Positions 1 to 7,012 of a stretch of DNA of 64,000 nucleotides are shown here, piece after piece. How positions within the stretch are numbered: position 1 is the stretch's first letter; every line of letters starts with the position of its first letter. The translations under genes and the position numbers were made by a program. Source of the stretch: Nocardia rosealba. Its GTDB lineage: Bacteria; Actinomycetota; Actinomycetes; Mycobacteriales; Mycobacteriaceae. The notes beneath the pieces were generated by a model. That model was not told the origin of the DNA, did no database searches, and saw only the letters and a program-made list of their open reading frames with translations. Where the stretch lies: positions 1,004,505-1,068,504 of the forward strand of contig NZ_JAIWNA010000001.1 in NCBI RefSeq assembly GCF_020216065.1. Direction: 5' to 3'.

Positions 1-54
1 GGGAGTGCCTGTTGCACAGCAGTGACACCCCCCGAGACAACGTGAGGAGAGATA

Positions 55-798
55 GTGACACTGCTGCTCGAGGAGCGTCCCCTCGCGTCGGGGGACGTGC
101 GATTGCCCATCGACACCGTGCTGCCGGTAGATTCGGTGGCTACGGCGATCGAAGGGATTGGTGTGACGAGCGACGATGACGTGGTGCCTACCGAGGCGTC
201 CGGCGCGCAAGTCGACGAAGCCGAGCTGGCGGCCCGGTTCGAGCGCGACGCGCTGCCGATGCTCGACCAGCTCTACGGCGCCGCCCTGCGGATGACCAGG
301 AATCCGGCCGACGCCGAAGACCTGGTGCAGGAGACGTACGTCAAGGCGTTCCAGGGATTCAAGTCCTTCAAGGAGGGCACCAATCTGCGTGCCTGGCTGT
401 ACCGGATCCTGACGAACACTTACATCAACTCCTACCGCAAGAAGCAGCGCCAGCCCGCGCAGTACCCGACCGACGAGATCACCGACTGGCAGCTGGCCGC
501 CACCGCCGAGCACAGCTCGACCGGTCTGCGTTCGGCCGAGGTCGAGGCCCTCGACGCCCTGCCCGACGACGAGATCAAGGCCGCGCTGCAGGAGTTGCCG
601 GAGGAGTTCCGGATGGCGGTGTACTACGCCGACGTCGAAGGCTTCCCGTACAAGGAAATCGCCGACATCATGGGCACCCCGATCGGTACCGTGATGTCGC
701 GGCTGCACCGCGGCCGCAAGCAACTCAAAGGTCTGCTCGCCGGGGTGGCGCGCGACCGTGGATTCGACCGTGGGGAACGCCAGGAGGTTTCGAAGTGA
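55..798 (+). CDS. sigH: ECF sigma factor SigH/SigR family
   Basis: This is a redox and heat stress ECF sigma factor that directs RNA polymerase to thiol-stress promoters and is held inactive by the next gene, RshA. Sigma-70 region 2 begins near residue 61 ([20 protein letters not shown]) and region 4 near residue 169, ending in the recognition helix [14 protein letters not shown]. The core matches what I recall of M. tuberculosis SigH almost residue for residue, with a longer, unconserved N-terminus of about 55 residues. GTG 55 is preceded by GAGGAGA at about 43-49. The stop overlaps the rshA start, so the pair is translationally coupled. The autoregulated promoter must lie at or before the window edge. 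Confidence 0.95.
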   Translation: MTLLLEERPLASGDVRLPIDTVLPVDSVATAIEGIGVTSDDDVVPTEASGAQVDEAELAARFERDALPMLDQLYGAALRMTRNPADAEDLVQETYVKAFQGFKSFKEGTNLRAWLYRILTNTYINSYRKKQRQPAQYPTDEITDWQLAATAEHSSTGLRSAEVEALDALPDDEIKAALQELPEEFRMAVYYADVEGFPYKEIADIMGTPIGTVMSRLHRGRKQLKGLLAGVARDRGFDRGERQEVSK

Positions 799-1073
799 GC
801 GACCCCGATATGGAGATGGACTGCACCGCCGTACTCGCGGATGTGTGGCTCATGCTCGACGGTGAATGCGACGAGGCCACCCGCGCGCGGTTGCAGGAAC
901 ACATGGACCACTGCAGCCCCTGCATCGAGGCCTACGGCATCGAGGAGAAGATCAAGGGTCTGCTCAACCGCAAGTGCGGTGGTGAGCACGCACCCGAGGG
1001 TCTGCGTGAACGGCTGAAGGTGGAGATCCACCGCTGCATCACCGTCACCAGGGTCGAGTCGACCGAAGGCTGA
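795..1073 (+). CDS. rshA: Anti-sigma factor RshA (zinc-associated, ZAS family)
   Basis: This is a 92-residue mycothiol-system anti-sigma factor predicted to bind SigH under reducing conditions and to release it on oxidation. The zinc motif H-x3-C-x2-C is visible as HMDHCSPC, with a further Cys in NRKC downstream. The GTG start overlaps the sigH stop (GTGA), as is usual for this cognate pair. The C-terminal [15 protein letters not shown] resembles mycobacterial RshA. A strong bidirectional terminator follows directly. Confidence 0.92.
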   Translation: MSDPDMEMDCTAVLADVWLMLDGECDEATRARLQEHMDHCSPCIEAYGIEEKIKGLLNRKCGGEHAPEGLRERLKVEIHRCITVTRVESTEG

Positions 1074-1081
1074 CGGCAGCA

Positions 1082-1112
1082 AAAAAGGGGCACCCGACGG
1101 GTGCCCCTTTTT
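1082..1112. terminator. Bidirectional intrinsic terminator between rshA and bL37
   Basis: The A5-GGGGCACCC / GGGTGCCCC-T5 hairpin has a short CGAC-type loop and carries a T tract on both strands. It lies between the convergent ends of rshA (plus) and the bL37 gene (minus) and would end both transcripts. Confidence 0.9.
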
Positions 1113-1129
1113 CGTGTCCCGAGCCTGGC

Positions 1130-1204
1130 TCAGGCGTTGGGCCGCTTGCCGTGGTTGGCTGCGTTGCCCTTACGGCTGCGCTTCTTACGTCCGCGCTTAC
1201 CCAT
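1130..1204 (-). CDS. Large-subunit ribosomal protein bL37 (24 aa)
   Basis: This tiny basic protein begins MGKRGRKKRSRKGN and ends NHGKRPNA; it is 24 residues long and too short for most ORF callers. It closely matches what I recall of bL37, the actinobacterial ribosomal protein found in mycobacterial 70S structures (similar basic start, same NHGKRPNA end). The start ATG at 1204 is preceded on the minus strand by AAGGGAG, a good ribosome binding site. The gene is convergent with rshA and divergent from the biotinyl-protein gene, as expected for this locus. The assignment rests on remembered sequence similarity, not on a search. Confidence 0.85.
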   Translation of the reverse strand: MGKRGRKKRSRKGNAANHGKRPNA

Positions 1205-1352
1205 AGGTAGCTCCCTTCTCTGGGTCCTCCCCGCCGCAGCGCGGAGCACAATCTGATCGAGAGCCATTGTTTCACGTGTGGTTGGCTGTAGCTTCGGCGG
1301 ATACGGCCACGGCCGCGAGCGCGGTGGCCGACACGACTACGAACGGGGTGTC

Positions 1353-1568
1353 ATGGTGGAAGAAGTGCGCGCGGAGATGGTCTCCACCGTGCTCGCTGTC
1401 GAGGTGGCGGTGGGTGATCACGTGCACGTCGATCAGACCCTTGTGCTGCTCGAGTCCATGAAGATGGAGATCCCGGTGCTCACCGAGGTGGACGGCGAGG
1501 TCACCTCGGTCGACGTCACCCCTGGCCAGGTTCTACAGGCGGGCGACCTGATCGCCACCATCGCGTAA
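1353..1568 (+). CDS. Biotinylated single-domain protein, TB7.3 type
   Basis: This 71-residue protein consists only of a biotin/lipoyl attachment domain. It would be a small biotin carrier protein, with the biotinyl lysine in ESMKMEIP at Lys37. Its length and sequence resemble mycobacterial TB7.3 (Rv3221c), which lies in the same place between rshA and pdtaS. The open frame extends upstream to 1278, but the added residues are low-quality Gly/Arg sequence; ATG 1353 gives the family start (M-V-E-E-V-R-A-E). The partner carboxylase is not encoded nearby. Confidence 0.85.
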   Translation: MVEEVRAEMVSTVLAVEVAVGDHVHVDQTLVLLESMKMEIPVLTEVDGEVTSVDVTPGQVLQAGDLIATIA

Positions 1569-1599
1569 GTCACACGAGAAACGAAGCGGTAGATCCAGC

Positions 1600-3114
1600 G
1601 TGGCAACACTGAGCGAGCTCCTGGCCGAACACACCGACCTTCCCGGCACCGCCGTGGACCATCTGCAACGAGTGGTCGGCGATTGGCAGTTGCTCGCCGA
1701 TCTGTCGTTCTCGGATCTGCTGCTGTGGGTGGGCGCAGGCCCGGTGGCCGACGGCGCCGACGTGGTGTGCGTGGCCCAGATCCGGCCCACCACTGCGCCG
1801 ACGGTGCACCTCGACGACAAGGTGGGCACCACCGCGTCGCGGACCGACTTCCCGCAGGTGTTCGACGCGCTGCTCGCCGGGGCCGCCGTGCGCACCGACA
1901 CCGAGGTGCGGGTGAGCGGCGCCGCGGACGCGAGCCCGGTGCACGCGGTGCGCGAGGCCATTCCGGTGCGCTGCGGGGAGGACGTGATCGCCGTGCTGAG
2001 CCGCGACGGCGACCTGCAGCGCTCCCGGGTGCGTTCCACCCTGGAGACGGCCTATGTGTCGGCCGCCGACGACCTGTGCCAGATGATCGCCGACGGCAGC
2101 TTCCCCACCCCGGAGGACCGGGCGGCCACCCATTCCAGCCCGCGCGCGGGTGACGGCTTCATCCGGCTCGATACCCAGGGGCAGGTGGTCTACGCCAGCC
2201 CGAACGCGCTGTCGGCCTACCACCGGATGGGATTGCAGGCCGACCTGGTCGGCCAGGATCTCGCGGTGACGACCCGCTCACTCATCACCGACCCCTTCGA
2301 CGCGCAAGAGGTGGTGGCCGATATCCAGGCCGCGCTCGCGGGTCGTACGGGTCGCCGGATGGAGGTGGAGGCACGGGGTGCGACGGTGTTGCTGCGCACC
2401 CTGGTGATGCGGCCGGGCGGGCAGCTGGCCGGGCCCGCGGTGCTGGTGCGCGACGTCACCGAGGTGAAGCGCCGCGACCGCGCCCTGCTCAGCAAGGACG
2501 CGACCATCCGTGAGATCCACCACCGGGTGAAGAACAATCTGCAGACCGTCGCGGCGCTGCTGCGGCTGCAGGCGCGTCGCACCGAGAATCCGGAAGCCCA
2601 AGTGGCACTGACGGAATCGGTGCGCCGGGTCACCTCGATCGCGTCGGTGCACGAGATGCTGTCGATGTCGGTGGACGAGGAAGTCGACCTCGACGAGGTC
2701 GTCGACCGGCTGCTGCCGATCATGGCCGACGTGGCCACCGTGCACACCGCGCGCATCAAGGTGCGCCGCGCGGGTTCGCTCGGGGTGTTCTCGGCCGAGC
2801 GGGCGACCCCGCTGGTGATGGTGCTGACCGAACTGGTGCAGAACGCCATCGAGCACGCCTTCGACGCGGGGCAGAACGGTACCGTGACGATTCGTTCGGA
2901 GCGTTCGGCGCGCTGGCTCGACGTGATCATCAGCGACGACGGTCGTGGCCTGCCCACCGGCTTCAGCCTGGAGAGTTCCGACCGCCTCGGTCTGCAGATC
3001 GTGCGGACTCTGGTGACCTCGGAACTGGGCGGTTCGATCGGGTTGCACCCCGGTGCCGATGTCGGTACCGACGCGGTGCTTCGGGTTCCGCTCGGTCGCC
3101 GTTCCGCACGATAG
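1600..3114 (+). CDS. pdtaS: Sensor histidine kinase PdtaS
   Basis: This 504-residue cytosolic kinase is the sensor of the PdtaS-PdtaR two-component pair; the response regulator PdtaR is an RNA-binding ANTAR protein and is not in this window. The N-terminal half (about 1-150) is GAF-like, a PAS domain follows (about 185-300), and the HisKA_2/HWE-type dimerisation motif REIHHRVKNNLQT has the phospho-acceptor at His307 or His308. The ATPase domain has an N box (LTELVQNAIEHA) and a G box (ISDDGRGLP). No transmembrane segment is seen. GTG 1600 gives the family length of about 500 residues. A strong palindromic hairpin follows the gene. Confidence 0.93.
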   Translation: MATLSELLAEHTDLPGTAVDHLQRVVGDWQLLADLSFSDLLLWVGAGPVADGADVVCVAQIRPTTAPTVHLDDKVGTTASRTDFPQVFDALLAGAAVRTDTEVRVSGAADASPVHAVREAIPVRCGEDVIAVLSRDGDLQRSRVRSTLETAYVSAADDLCQMIADGSFPTPEDRAATHSSPRAGDGFIRLDTQGQVVYASPNALSAYHRMGLQADLVGQDLAVTTRSLITDPFDAQEVVADIQAALAGRTGRRMEVEARGATVLLRTLVMRPGGQLAGPAVLVRDVTEVKRRDRALLSKDATIREIHHRVKNNLQTVAALLRLQARRTENPEAQVALTESVRRVTSIASVHEMLSMSVDEEVDLDEVVDRLLPIMADVATVHTARIKVRRAGSLGVFSAERATPLVMVLTELVQNAIEHAFDAGQNGTVTIRSERSARWLDVIISDDGRGLPTGFSLESSDRLGLQIVRTLVTSELGGSIGLHPGADVGTDAVLRVPLGRRSAR

Positions 3115-3144
3115 AGCTTCGAAAACTGTTGCAGGGCAACAATA

Positions 3145-3170
3145 AACCCGGCACCCATGGGTGCCGGGTT
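3145..3170 (+). terminator. Palindromic hairpin after pdtaS
   Basis: A 12-bp perfect stem (AACCCGGCACCC / GGGTGCCGGGTT) with a 2-nt AT centre lies 30 nt after the pdtaS stop. It has no T tract but has the strength typical of actinobacterial terminators, and it probably serves both pdtaS and the convergent whiB1. Confidence 0.75.
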
Positions 3171-3177
3171 CTCACAT

Positions 3178-3212
3178 GCGTTACCGGACCGGGGCTGCTG
3201 GCCCGGTAACGC
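3178..3212 (-). terminator. Hairpin downstream of whiB1
   Basis: GCGTTACCGG and CCGGTAACGC form a 10-bp stem with a 15-nt loop, 13 nt beyond the whiB1 stop on the minus strand. It lacks a T tract, so the terminator role is inferred from position. Confidence 0.5.
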
Positions 3213-3225
3213 CCGTCTTGTCTAC

Positions 3226-3480
3226 CTAGACGGAGGTACGCGTACGGGTGCGCGCGTTGCGCCGCTTGAGCGCGCGACGCTCGTCTTCGCTCATTCCGCC
3301 CCACACGCCGGCGTCCTGGCCCGACTTCAGGGCCCACGACAGGCAATCGGCGGTGACGGGGCAGCGGGCGCAGACCAGCTTGGCATCGGCAATCTGCGCG
3401 AGCGCAGGACCGCTGTTACCCACCGGGAAGAACAGCTCGGGGTCCTCGTCGCGACAGATGGCCTTGTGGCGCCAGTCCAT
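3226..3480 (-). CDS. whiB1: Iron-sulfur transcription factor WhiB1
   Basis: This 84-residue WhiB-family protein carries an oxygen-tolerant, nitric-oxide-sensitive [4Fe-4S] cluster and binds the primary sigma factor region 4. The four cluster cysteines are Cys9, Cys37, Cys40 and Cys46, followed by the GVWGG turn and a basic C-terminus (RRALKRRNARTRTRT). Sequence and length closely match mycobacterial WhiB1. The open frame reaches 3516, but ATG 3480 is the conserved start and has AAAGGAG upstream. A CRP-like site lies about 90 nt upstream. Confidence 0.96.
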   Translation of the reverse strand: MDWRHKAICRDEDPELFFPVGNSGPALAQIADAKLVCARCPVTADCLSWALKSGQDAGVWGGMSEDERRALKRRNARTRTRTSV

Positions 3481-3570
3481 TCCTCTGCTCCTTTGCGCGG
3501 GCGCCACAAAGGGCACCTCTGGTTAGTGGATCGTTCACTTGTGCGACTCGAATGTTTCCGCACGGTTGCT

Positions 3571-3586
3571 TGTGAATGCTTTCACG
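3571..3586 (-). promoter_or_regulatory. CRP/Cmr-type binding site upstream of whiB1
   Basis: TGTGA-N6-TCACG differs by one base from the symmetric CRP motif TGTGA-N6-TCACA. Its centre is about 98 nt upstream of the whiB1 ATG. In M. tuberculosis whiB1 is known to be controlled by the CRP protein Rv3676, which supports the same wiring here; this is an inference from motif and position. Confidence 0.65.
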
Positions 3587-3638
3587 ATCACCGTAGATGT
3601 CAATAGGTCTGCGGCGCACCGTGGGGGAGATCACGCTC

Positions 3639-3644
3639 TAGGCT
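3639..3644 (+). promoter_or_regulatory. Candidate -10 element of an unannotated plus-strand transcript
   Basis: TAGGCT is followed after exactly 6 nt by ATG at 3651, the spacing seen for several leaderless genes in this window. A transcript starting here would run only to the intrinsic terminator at 3683-3718. Confidence 0.4.
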
Positions 3645-3650
3645 GCCCAC

Positions 3651-3782
3651 ATGGGGCACCTGCCCGGTCCTTTGTACTCGCGTCTCCGGGTTTTCGCAGC
3701 GCAACCCGGAGATTTTTTCGAGAGTTCCTTGCTCAGACCGGCTTCGGAGCCACCACATCGAGCACACTCGGCACCGATGTGA
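3651..3782 (+). CDS. Possible leaderless micro-ORF (43 aa), doubtful
   Basis: ATG 3651 opens a 43-codon frame beginning MGHLPGPLYSRLRVFAAQPG and ending at TGA 3780-3782. An intrinsic terminator lies inside the frame (3683-3718), so a full-length message would be rare. The frame also overlaps the end of the minus-strand diacylglycerol-kinase gene. I do not recognise the peptide. It could be a leader peptide, a non-coding RNA or chance; no downstream plus-strand gene is close enough for attenuation. Confidence 0.2.
   Translation: MGHLPGPLYSRLRVFAAQPGDFFESSLLRPASEPPHRAHSAPM
3683..3718 (+). terminator. Orphan plus-strand intrinsic terminator
   Basis: TCTCCGGGTT pairs with AACCCGGAGA around a 10-nt loop and is followed by TTTTTT. 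The T tract is only on the plus strand, although both neighbouring genes (whiB1 and the DAGK-like gene) are on the minus strand. The hairpin alone might also stop the DAGK-like transcript. Confidence 0.8.
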
Positions 3783-4677
3783 AATGCACCATCTTGCGTT
3801 TTCCGATGAAGTCGCCATCGATTTGCAGGCCGATCTCACCGGGCGAATCGATGCGAACCGAATCGACATCGTCGATCCGAAACAGTGCGTCCGCCTTAGG
3901 GTTTCCATTCTCGCTCAGCAACTGCCGGGCGAGCAACAGGGTGCGCGTCACACTCATCGTCTCCATCGCGAACACCCCGAGTCCCGTTTCGAAGGTCGTA
4001 CCGGGATTCGTGCGAACCGGACGATCCTCCAGATAGGTCCACGGGCTCGAATTCGTGACGAAGGCGTAATACACCGACTCCACCGGATCGTGTCCCGGAA
4101 CGGTAACGGTGACGGTCGGTTCATGCCTGCGCGCGCGGAAGAACTGCCGAACCGTCGTCCGCAGATAGCGCGCCGGAGTGGCCTTGCGACCTTTGGCGCG
4201 GGCCGCGTCGATCGCCTCGCACACATCCGCGTCGAGGCCCACTCCGGCGCTGAATGTGAACCACCGGTCATCGGCGAGACCGAGCCCGATCCGGCGGTCC
4301 GCGTCGCGGCCGAGCAGATCGATGAGCTGGTTGGTAGCTGTCACCGGATCGGGGGAGATGCCGAGGGCGCGGGCGAACACATTGGCCGAGCCGCCGGGGA
4401 TCACCCCGAGGCGGGGCCGCCACACCTGATCGTCTTCCACCTGAGGCAGGGGCAGGAAGCCGTTGATGGTCTCGTTGACCGTCCCATCGCCACCGTGCAC
4501 GACGATCAGGTCCATCTCCTGGGTCGATGCCCACTGCGCCAGTTCGGCCGCGTGACCGCGATGCTGGGTGTGCGCAACGGTCAGCTGCGTCCGGCTCTCC
4601 AGGGCATGCGCGAGCAGGTCCCTGGTCGCCGGCGTGGTCGAGGTGGCATTCGGATTAACGATGAGCAGCGTCCGCAC
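3733..4677 (-). CDS. Diacylglycerol/lipid kinase-like protein
   Basis: This is a 314-residue DAGK-catalytic-domain protein, syntenic with Rv3218, that would phosphorylate a lipid substrate with ATP at the membrane. The nucleotide-binding motif VVHGGDGTVNE is near residue 65, preceded by the strand VRTLLIVNPNATS, and the family signature PGGSANVFAR follows. The open frame extends far upstream, but GTG 4677 gives the conserved N-terminus. The natural substrate cannot be read from the sequence. Confidence 0.85.
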   Translation of the reverse strand: MRTLLIVNPNATSTTPATRDLLAHALESRTQLTVAHTQHRGHAAELAQWASTQEMDLIVVHGGDGTVNETINGFLPLPQVEDDQVWRPRLGVIPGGSANVFARALGISPDPVTATNQLIDLLGRDADRRIGLGLADDRWFTFSAGVGLDADVCEAIDAARAKGRKATPARYLRTTVRQFFRARRHEPTVTVTVPGHDPVESVYYAFVTNSSPWTYLEDRPVRTNPGTTFETGLGVFAMETMSVTRTLLLARQLLSENGNPKADALFRIDDVDSVRIDSPGEIGLQIDGDFIGKRKMVHFTSVPSVLDVVAPKPV

Positions 4678-4749
4678 TGGGTCGAGGGTAATGCGAGTGC
4701 CCGGATGCCGGTTCCCGCCCGGCCGACGGCACCCGACGACGCGTCGTCG

Positions 4750-4755
4750 TAGGCT
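4750..4755 (+). promoter_or_regulatory. -10 element of a leaderless promoter
   Basis: TAGGCT lies 7 nt before GTG 4763, which places the transcription start on the start codon. Confidence 0.6.
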
Positions 4756-4762
4756 TGGCGCC

Positions 4763-5221
4763 GTGACGGAGCACGACATGACCACAGGCGACCAGCACGA
4801 CGACGGCGCGCAGGCCGAGAGCGGTATCCCGACGACGGTGCGGGTGGCCGGTGCGATCGTCACCCTCGAGGGGCTGGCCGGTGTCGGCACGGCGGTCGTG
4901 CTGATCGTGCGGGCGCTGACCGGCCACGATCAGTCGGTGGCCAGCGGTGTCGGCACGGCCATGTGGTTCATCGCGCTGTTCGGCGGCGTGCTCGCGGCCG
5001 GGATCGCGCTGCTGCGCGGCAAGCGCTGGGGCCGGGCCATCGCGGTCATCGCGCAGATCCTGTTGCTGCCGGTCGCCTGGTCGTTGCTGACCGACTCGCA
5101 TCAGCCGCTGTACGGCACCCTGCTCGCCGTCGTCGCCCTCGGCGGCCTGGCCGCCCTGTTCGCACCCGCGTCGAGCCGGTGGATGGCGCAGGACTACGGC
5201 GAGCTGCCCGAAGAGCGTTAG
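4763..5221 (+). CDS. Small integral membrane protein, Rv3217c-like
   Basis: This is a 152-residue protein of unknown function with a charged N-terminal tail of about 30 residues followed by four predicted membrane segments (about residues 32-55, 68-88, 95-112 and 120-137). It holds the position of mycobacterial Rv3217c next to the DAGK-like gene. GTG 4763 is chosen because a -10 hexamer sits 7 nt upstream (leaderless); an alternative ATG lies at 4778. The larger open frame from 4568 is the antisense shadow of the neighbouring gene. The stop overlaps the endonuclease V stop by 4 nt (convergent). Confidence 0.75.
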   Translation: MTEHDMTTGDQHDDGAQAESGIPTTVRVAGAIVTLEGLAGVGTAVVLIVRALTGHDQSVASGVGTAMWFIALFGGVLAAGIALLRGKRWGRAIAVIAQILLLPVAWSLLTDSHQPLYGTLLAVVALGGLAALFAPASSRWMAQDYGELPEER

Positions 5222-5895
5222 CCGGTCTTCGCGCGCAGCGCCTGGCGGCACAGGTGGTCGGCGGCGCGAGTCGTTTCCGGTTGCCGGTAATTCTTCGTGA
5301 GCGCGAGCACTTGAGCGCAGGCGGTGTCGAGGTCGACGAGATGACCCACCGAGACGAACAGTGGTTTCACACCGTCCCTGGTACGCAGTGCGCGGCCGAC
5401 GATCTCGCCGTCGATCGTCACCGCACTGCTGTCACCGCGTCGCGGCCCGGGTTCGCCGTATTCGCCCCACACCGATTTGGCGACACCGATCGTCGGAATT
5501 CCCGTCAGCAATCCGACATGACAGGCGAGGCCGAATCGGCGCGGATGTGCCCGGCCCTGCGCATCACACACGATCAGATCCGGTGTGCGCGTGAGTTTTT
5601 CGAGTGCGGCGACGGTGGCGGGAAGTTCCCGGAAAGCGAGCAGGCCCGGCACGTAGGGAAATGTCGAAACACCGTATGCCACCGCCGTTTCCACGGTCTC
5701 CAGGGTTTGCGCGTCGAGAATTACCGCCGCAGTGGCAACGGTGCCGTCCTCGGCGTAGGCGGAATCGATTCCGGCCACTGTCGAGAATTGCGGTGGCACA
5801 GGGTTTTCGGCGCGAACCAGCGGGCGTAGCCGATCTTGCAGTGCGACGGCGTCCTCGGGTGTGGCAGGCCAATCGTGCGGTAGAGCTATGCGCAT
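5218..5895 (-). CDS. nfi: Endonuclease V
   Basis: This 225-residue DNA repair enzyme cleaves near deoxyinosine (and possibly inosine in RNA). It shows the family motifs AGIDSAY with the metal-binding Asp, the PYVPGLLAFRE motif with its wedge Tyr-Pro and Glu, LIVCDAQGRAHPRRFGLACH, and KPLFVSVGH near the C-terminus. Length is standard. It lies just downstream of the GNAT gene with a 6-nt gap, so the phosphatase, GNAT and endonuclease V genes are probably one transcript. Confidence 0.92.
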   Translation of the reverse strand: MRIALPHDWPATPEDAVALQDRLRPLVRAENPVPPQFSTVAGIDSAYAEDGTVATAAVILDAQTLETVETAVAYGVSTFPYVPGLLAFRELPATVAALEKLTRTPDLIVCDAQGRAHPRRFGLACHVGLLTGIPTIGVAKSVWGEYGEPGPRRGDSSAVTIDGEIVGRALRTRDGVKPLFVSVGHLVDLDTACAQVLALTKNYRQPETTRAADHLCRQALRAKTG

Positions 5896-5901
5896 CCGAT
5901 A

Positions 5902-6381
5902 TCACCGCACCGACGCGGCGAGCGCGGACAGTTCCTTTCCCGCGAGCCGATACCCGATCCATTCGTCTTGCGCTGTGGCACCGAGGGATCGGTAGAACTC
6001 GATCGACGGCGTGTTCCAGGTGAGCACCGACCACGCCACCCGGCTGTAACCGTGCGTGACCGCCTCGGCGGCCAAAGCCGCGACCAGGGCGCGGCCGAGC
6101 CCCGTGCCGCGCGCTTCGGGACGCACGTAGAGGTCCTCGAGGTAGATGCCGTGCACGCCGTCCCAGGTGGAGTAGTTCAGGAACCAGATCGCGCACCCGA
6201 CCACCTCGCCGTCGTGCTCGGCGACGTGGGCGAACACGGCGGGCGACGGCCCGAACAGGGCCGCGCTCAGCTGCGCTTCGGTGAGTGTGCACGCCTGGGG
6301 AGCCTTCTCGTACTCGGCGAGATCGTGCACGAGCCCGACCATCGCGGGCACGTCGGTTGCGGTGGCGCGACGCACGCTCAA
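5902..6381 (-). CDS. GNAT-family N-acetyltransferase
   Basis: This 159-residue single-domain acetyltransferase has the acetyl-CoA binding motif A (VRPEARGTGLGRALVAALA) and a C-terminal NTPSIEFYRSLGA segment typical of the diamine/thialysine acetyltransferase branch. It probably acetylates a small amine or diamino acid; the substrate is uncertain. The start is TTG 6381 overlapping the stop of the upstream phosphatase (TTGA), with GGAG about 7 nt upstream; GTG 6375 is an alternative. It sits where mycobacteria carry Rv3216. Confidence 0.85.
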   Translation of the reverse strand: MSVRRATATDVPAMVGLVHDLAEYEKAPQACTLTEAQLSAALFGPSPAVFAHVAEHDGEVVGCAIWFLNYSTWDGVHGIYLEDLYVRPEARGTGLGRALVAALAAEAVTHGYSRVAWSVLTWNTPSIEFYRSLGATAQDEWIGYRLAGKELSALAASVR

Positions 6382-6986
6382 CGGAGGTCTCCTTCGGTGC
6401 GGTGAGTCAGGTTGTGGGCCCAGATCGTATGCGCCCCATGGTCGTAACCGAGAACGCTCACCGCGCCGGTAGACATCGCGAACCGTCGCCCCTCGCGCAC
6501 CGCGAACTCGCCCCAGCGGGCGATCAGCACGCGGGAGAAGTGTCCGTGCCCCACCAGCACCACATCGCGGTCGGCCAGGACCGGCTCGGCGCGGTCGAGG
6601 ACGTGGTCGGCGCGGGCGCTCACCTGCTCGGCCGTCTCACCGCCGGGCACCGGGTGGGTCCACACGGTCCAGCCGGGGACGGTTTCGCGGATCTCGGCGG
6701 TGGTGATGCCCTCGTAGTCGCCGTAATCCCATTCCACCAGTTCGTCGTCGACGTGGATATCGGCGAGCCCGGCGAGTTCGGCGGTCTGGCGCGCACGCCG
6801 GCGCGGGCTGGTGAAGACGAGCGGATCACGCAGGTCGAGGGACTTCACGACCAGCCCGGCCGCGCGGGCCTGCGCCTCGCCGAGTTCGGTCAACGGCAGA
6901 TCGGTGTGGCTGGTGTGCTTCCGTTGCGCGGACCACGTGGTTTCACCGTGGCGGAGCAGGACCAAACGGGCGTCGGATGCGGACAT
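6378..6986 (-). CDS. Histidine phosphatase superfamily acid phosphatase (Rv3214-like)
   Basis: This is a 202-residue phosphoglycerate-mutase-fold phosphatase. The phospho-accepting histidine is in RHGET near residue 12, the second catalytic region is FTSPRRRARQTAEL, and the late histidine is in LVGHGHFSR. The mycobacterial counterpart Rv3214 is a broad-specificity acid phosphatase, so the gpm2 name would mislead. ATG 6986 starts the conserved strand; the open frame continuing to 7595 is the shadow of the next gene. It is coupled to the GNAT gene. Confidence 0.88.
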   Translation of the reverse strand: MSASDARLVLLRHGETTWSAQRKHTSHTDLPLTELGEAQARAAGLVVKSLDLRDPLVFTSPRRRARQTAELAGLADIHVDDELVEWDYGDYEGITTAEIRETVPGWTVWTHPVPGGETAEQVSARADHVLDRAEPVLADRDVVLVGHGHFSRVLIARWGEFAVREGRRFAMSTGAVSVLGYDHGAHTIWAHNLTHRTEGDLR

Positions 6987-7012
6987 GGCTCCATCATGAC
7001 AGCCCGGCGGGC

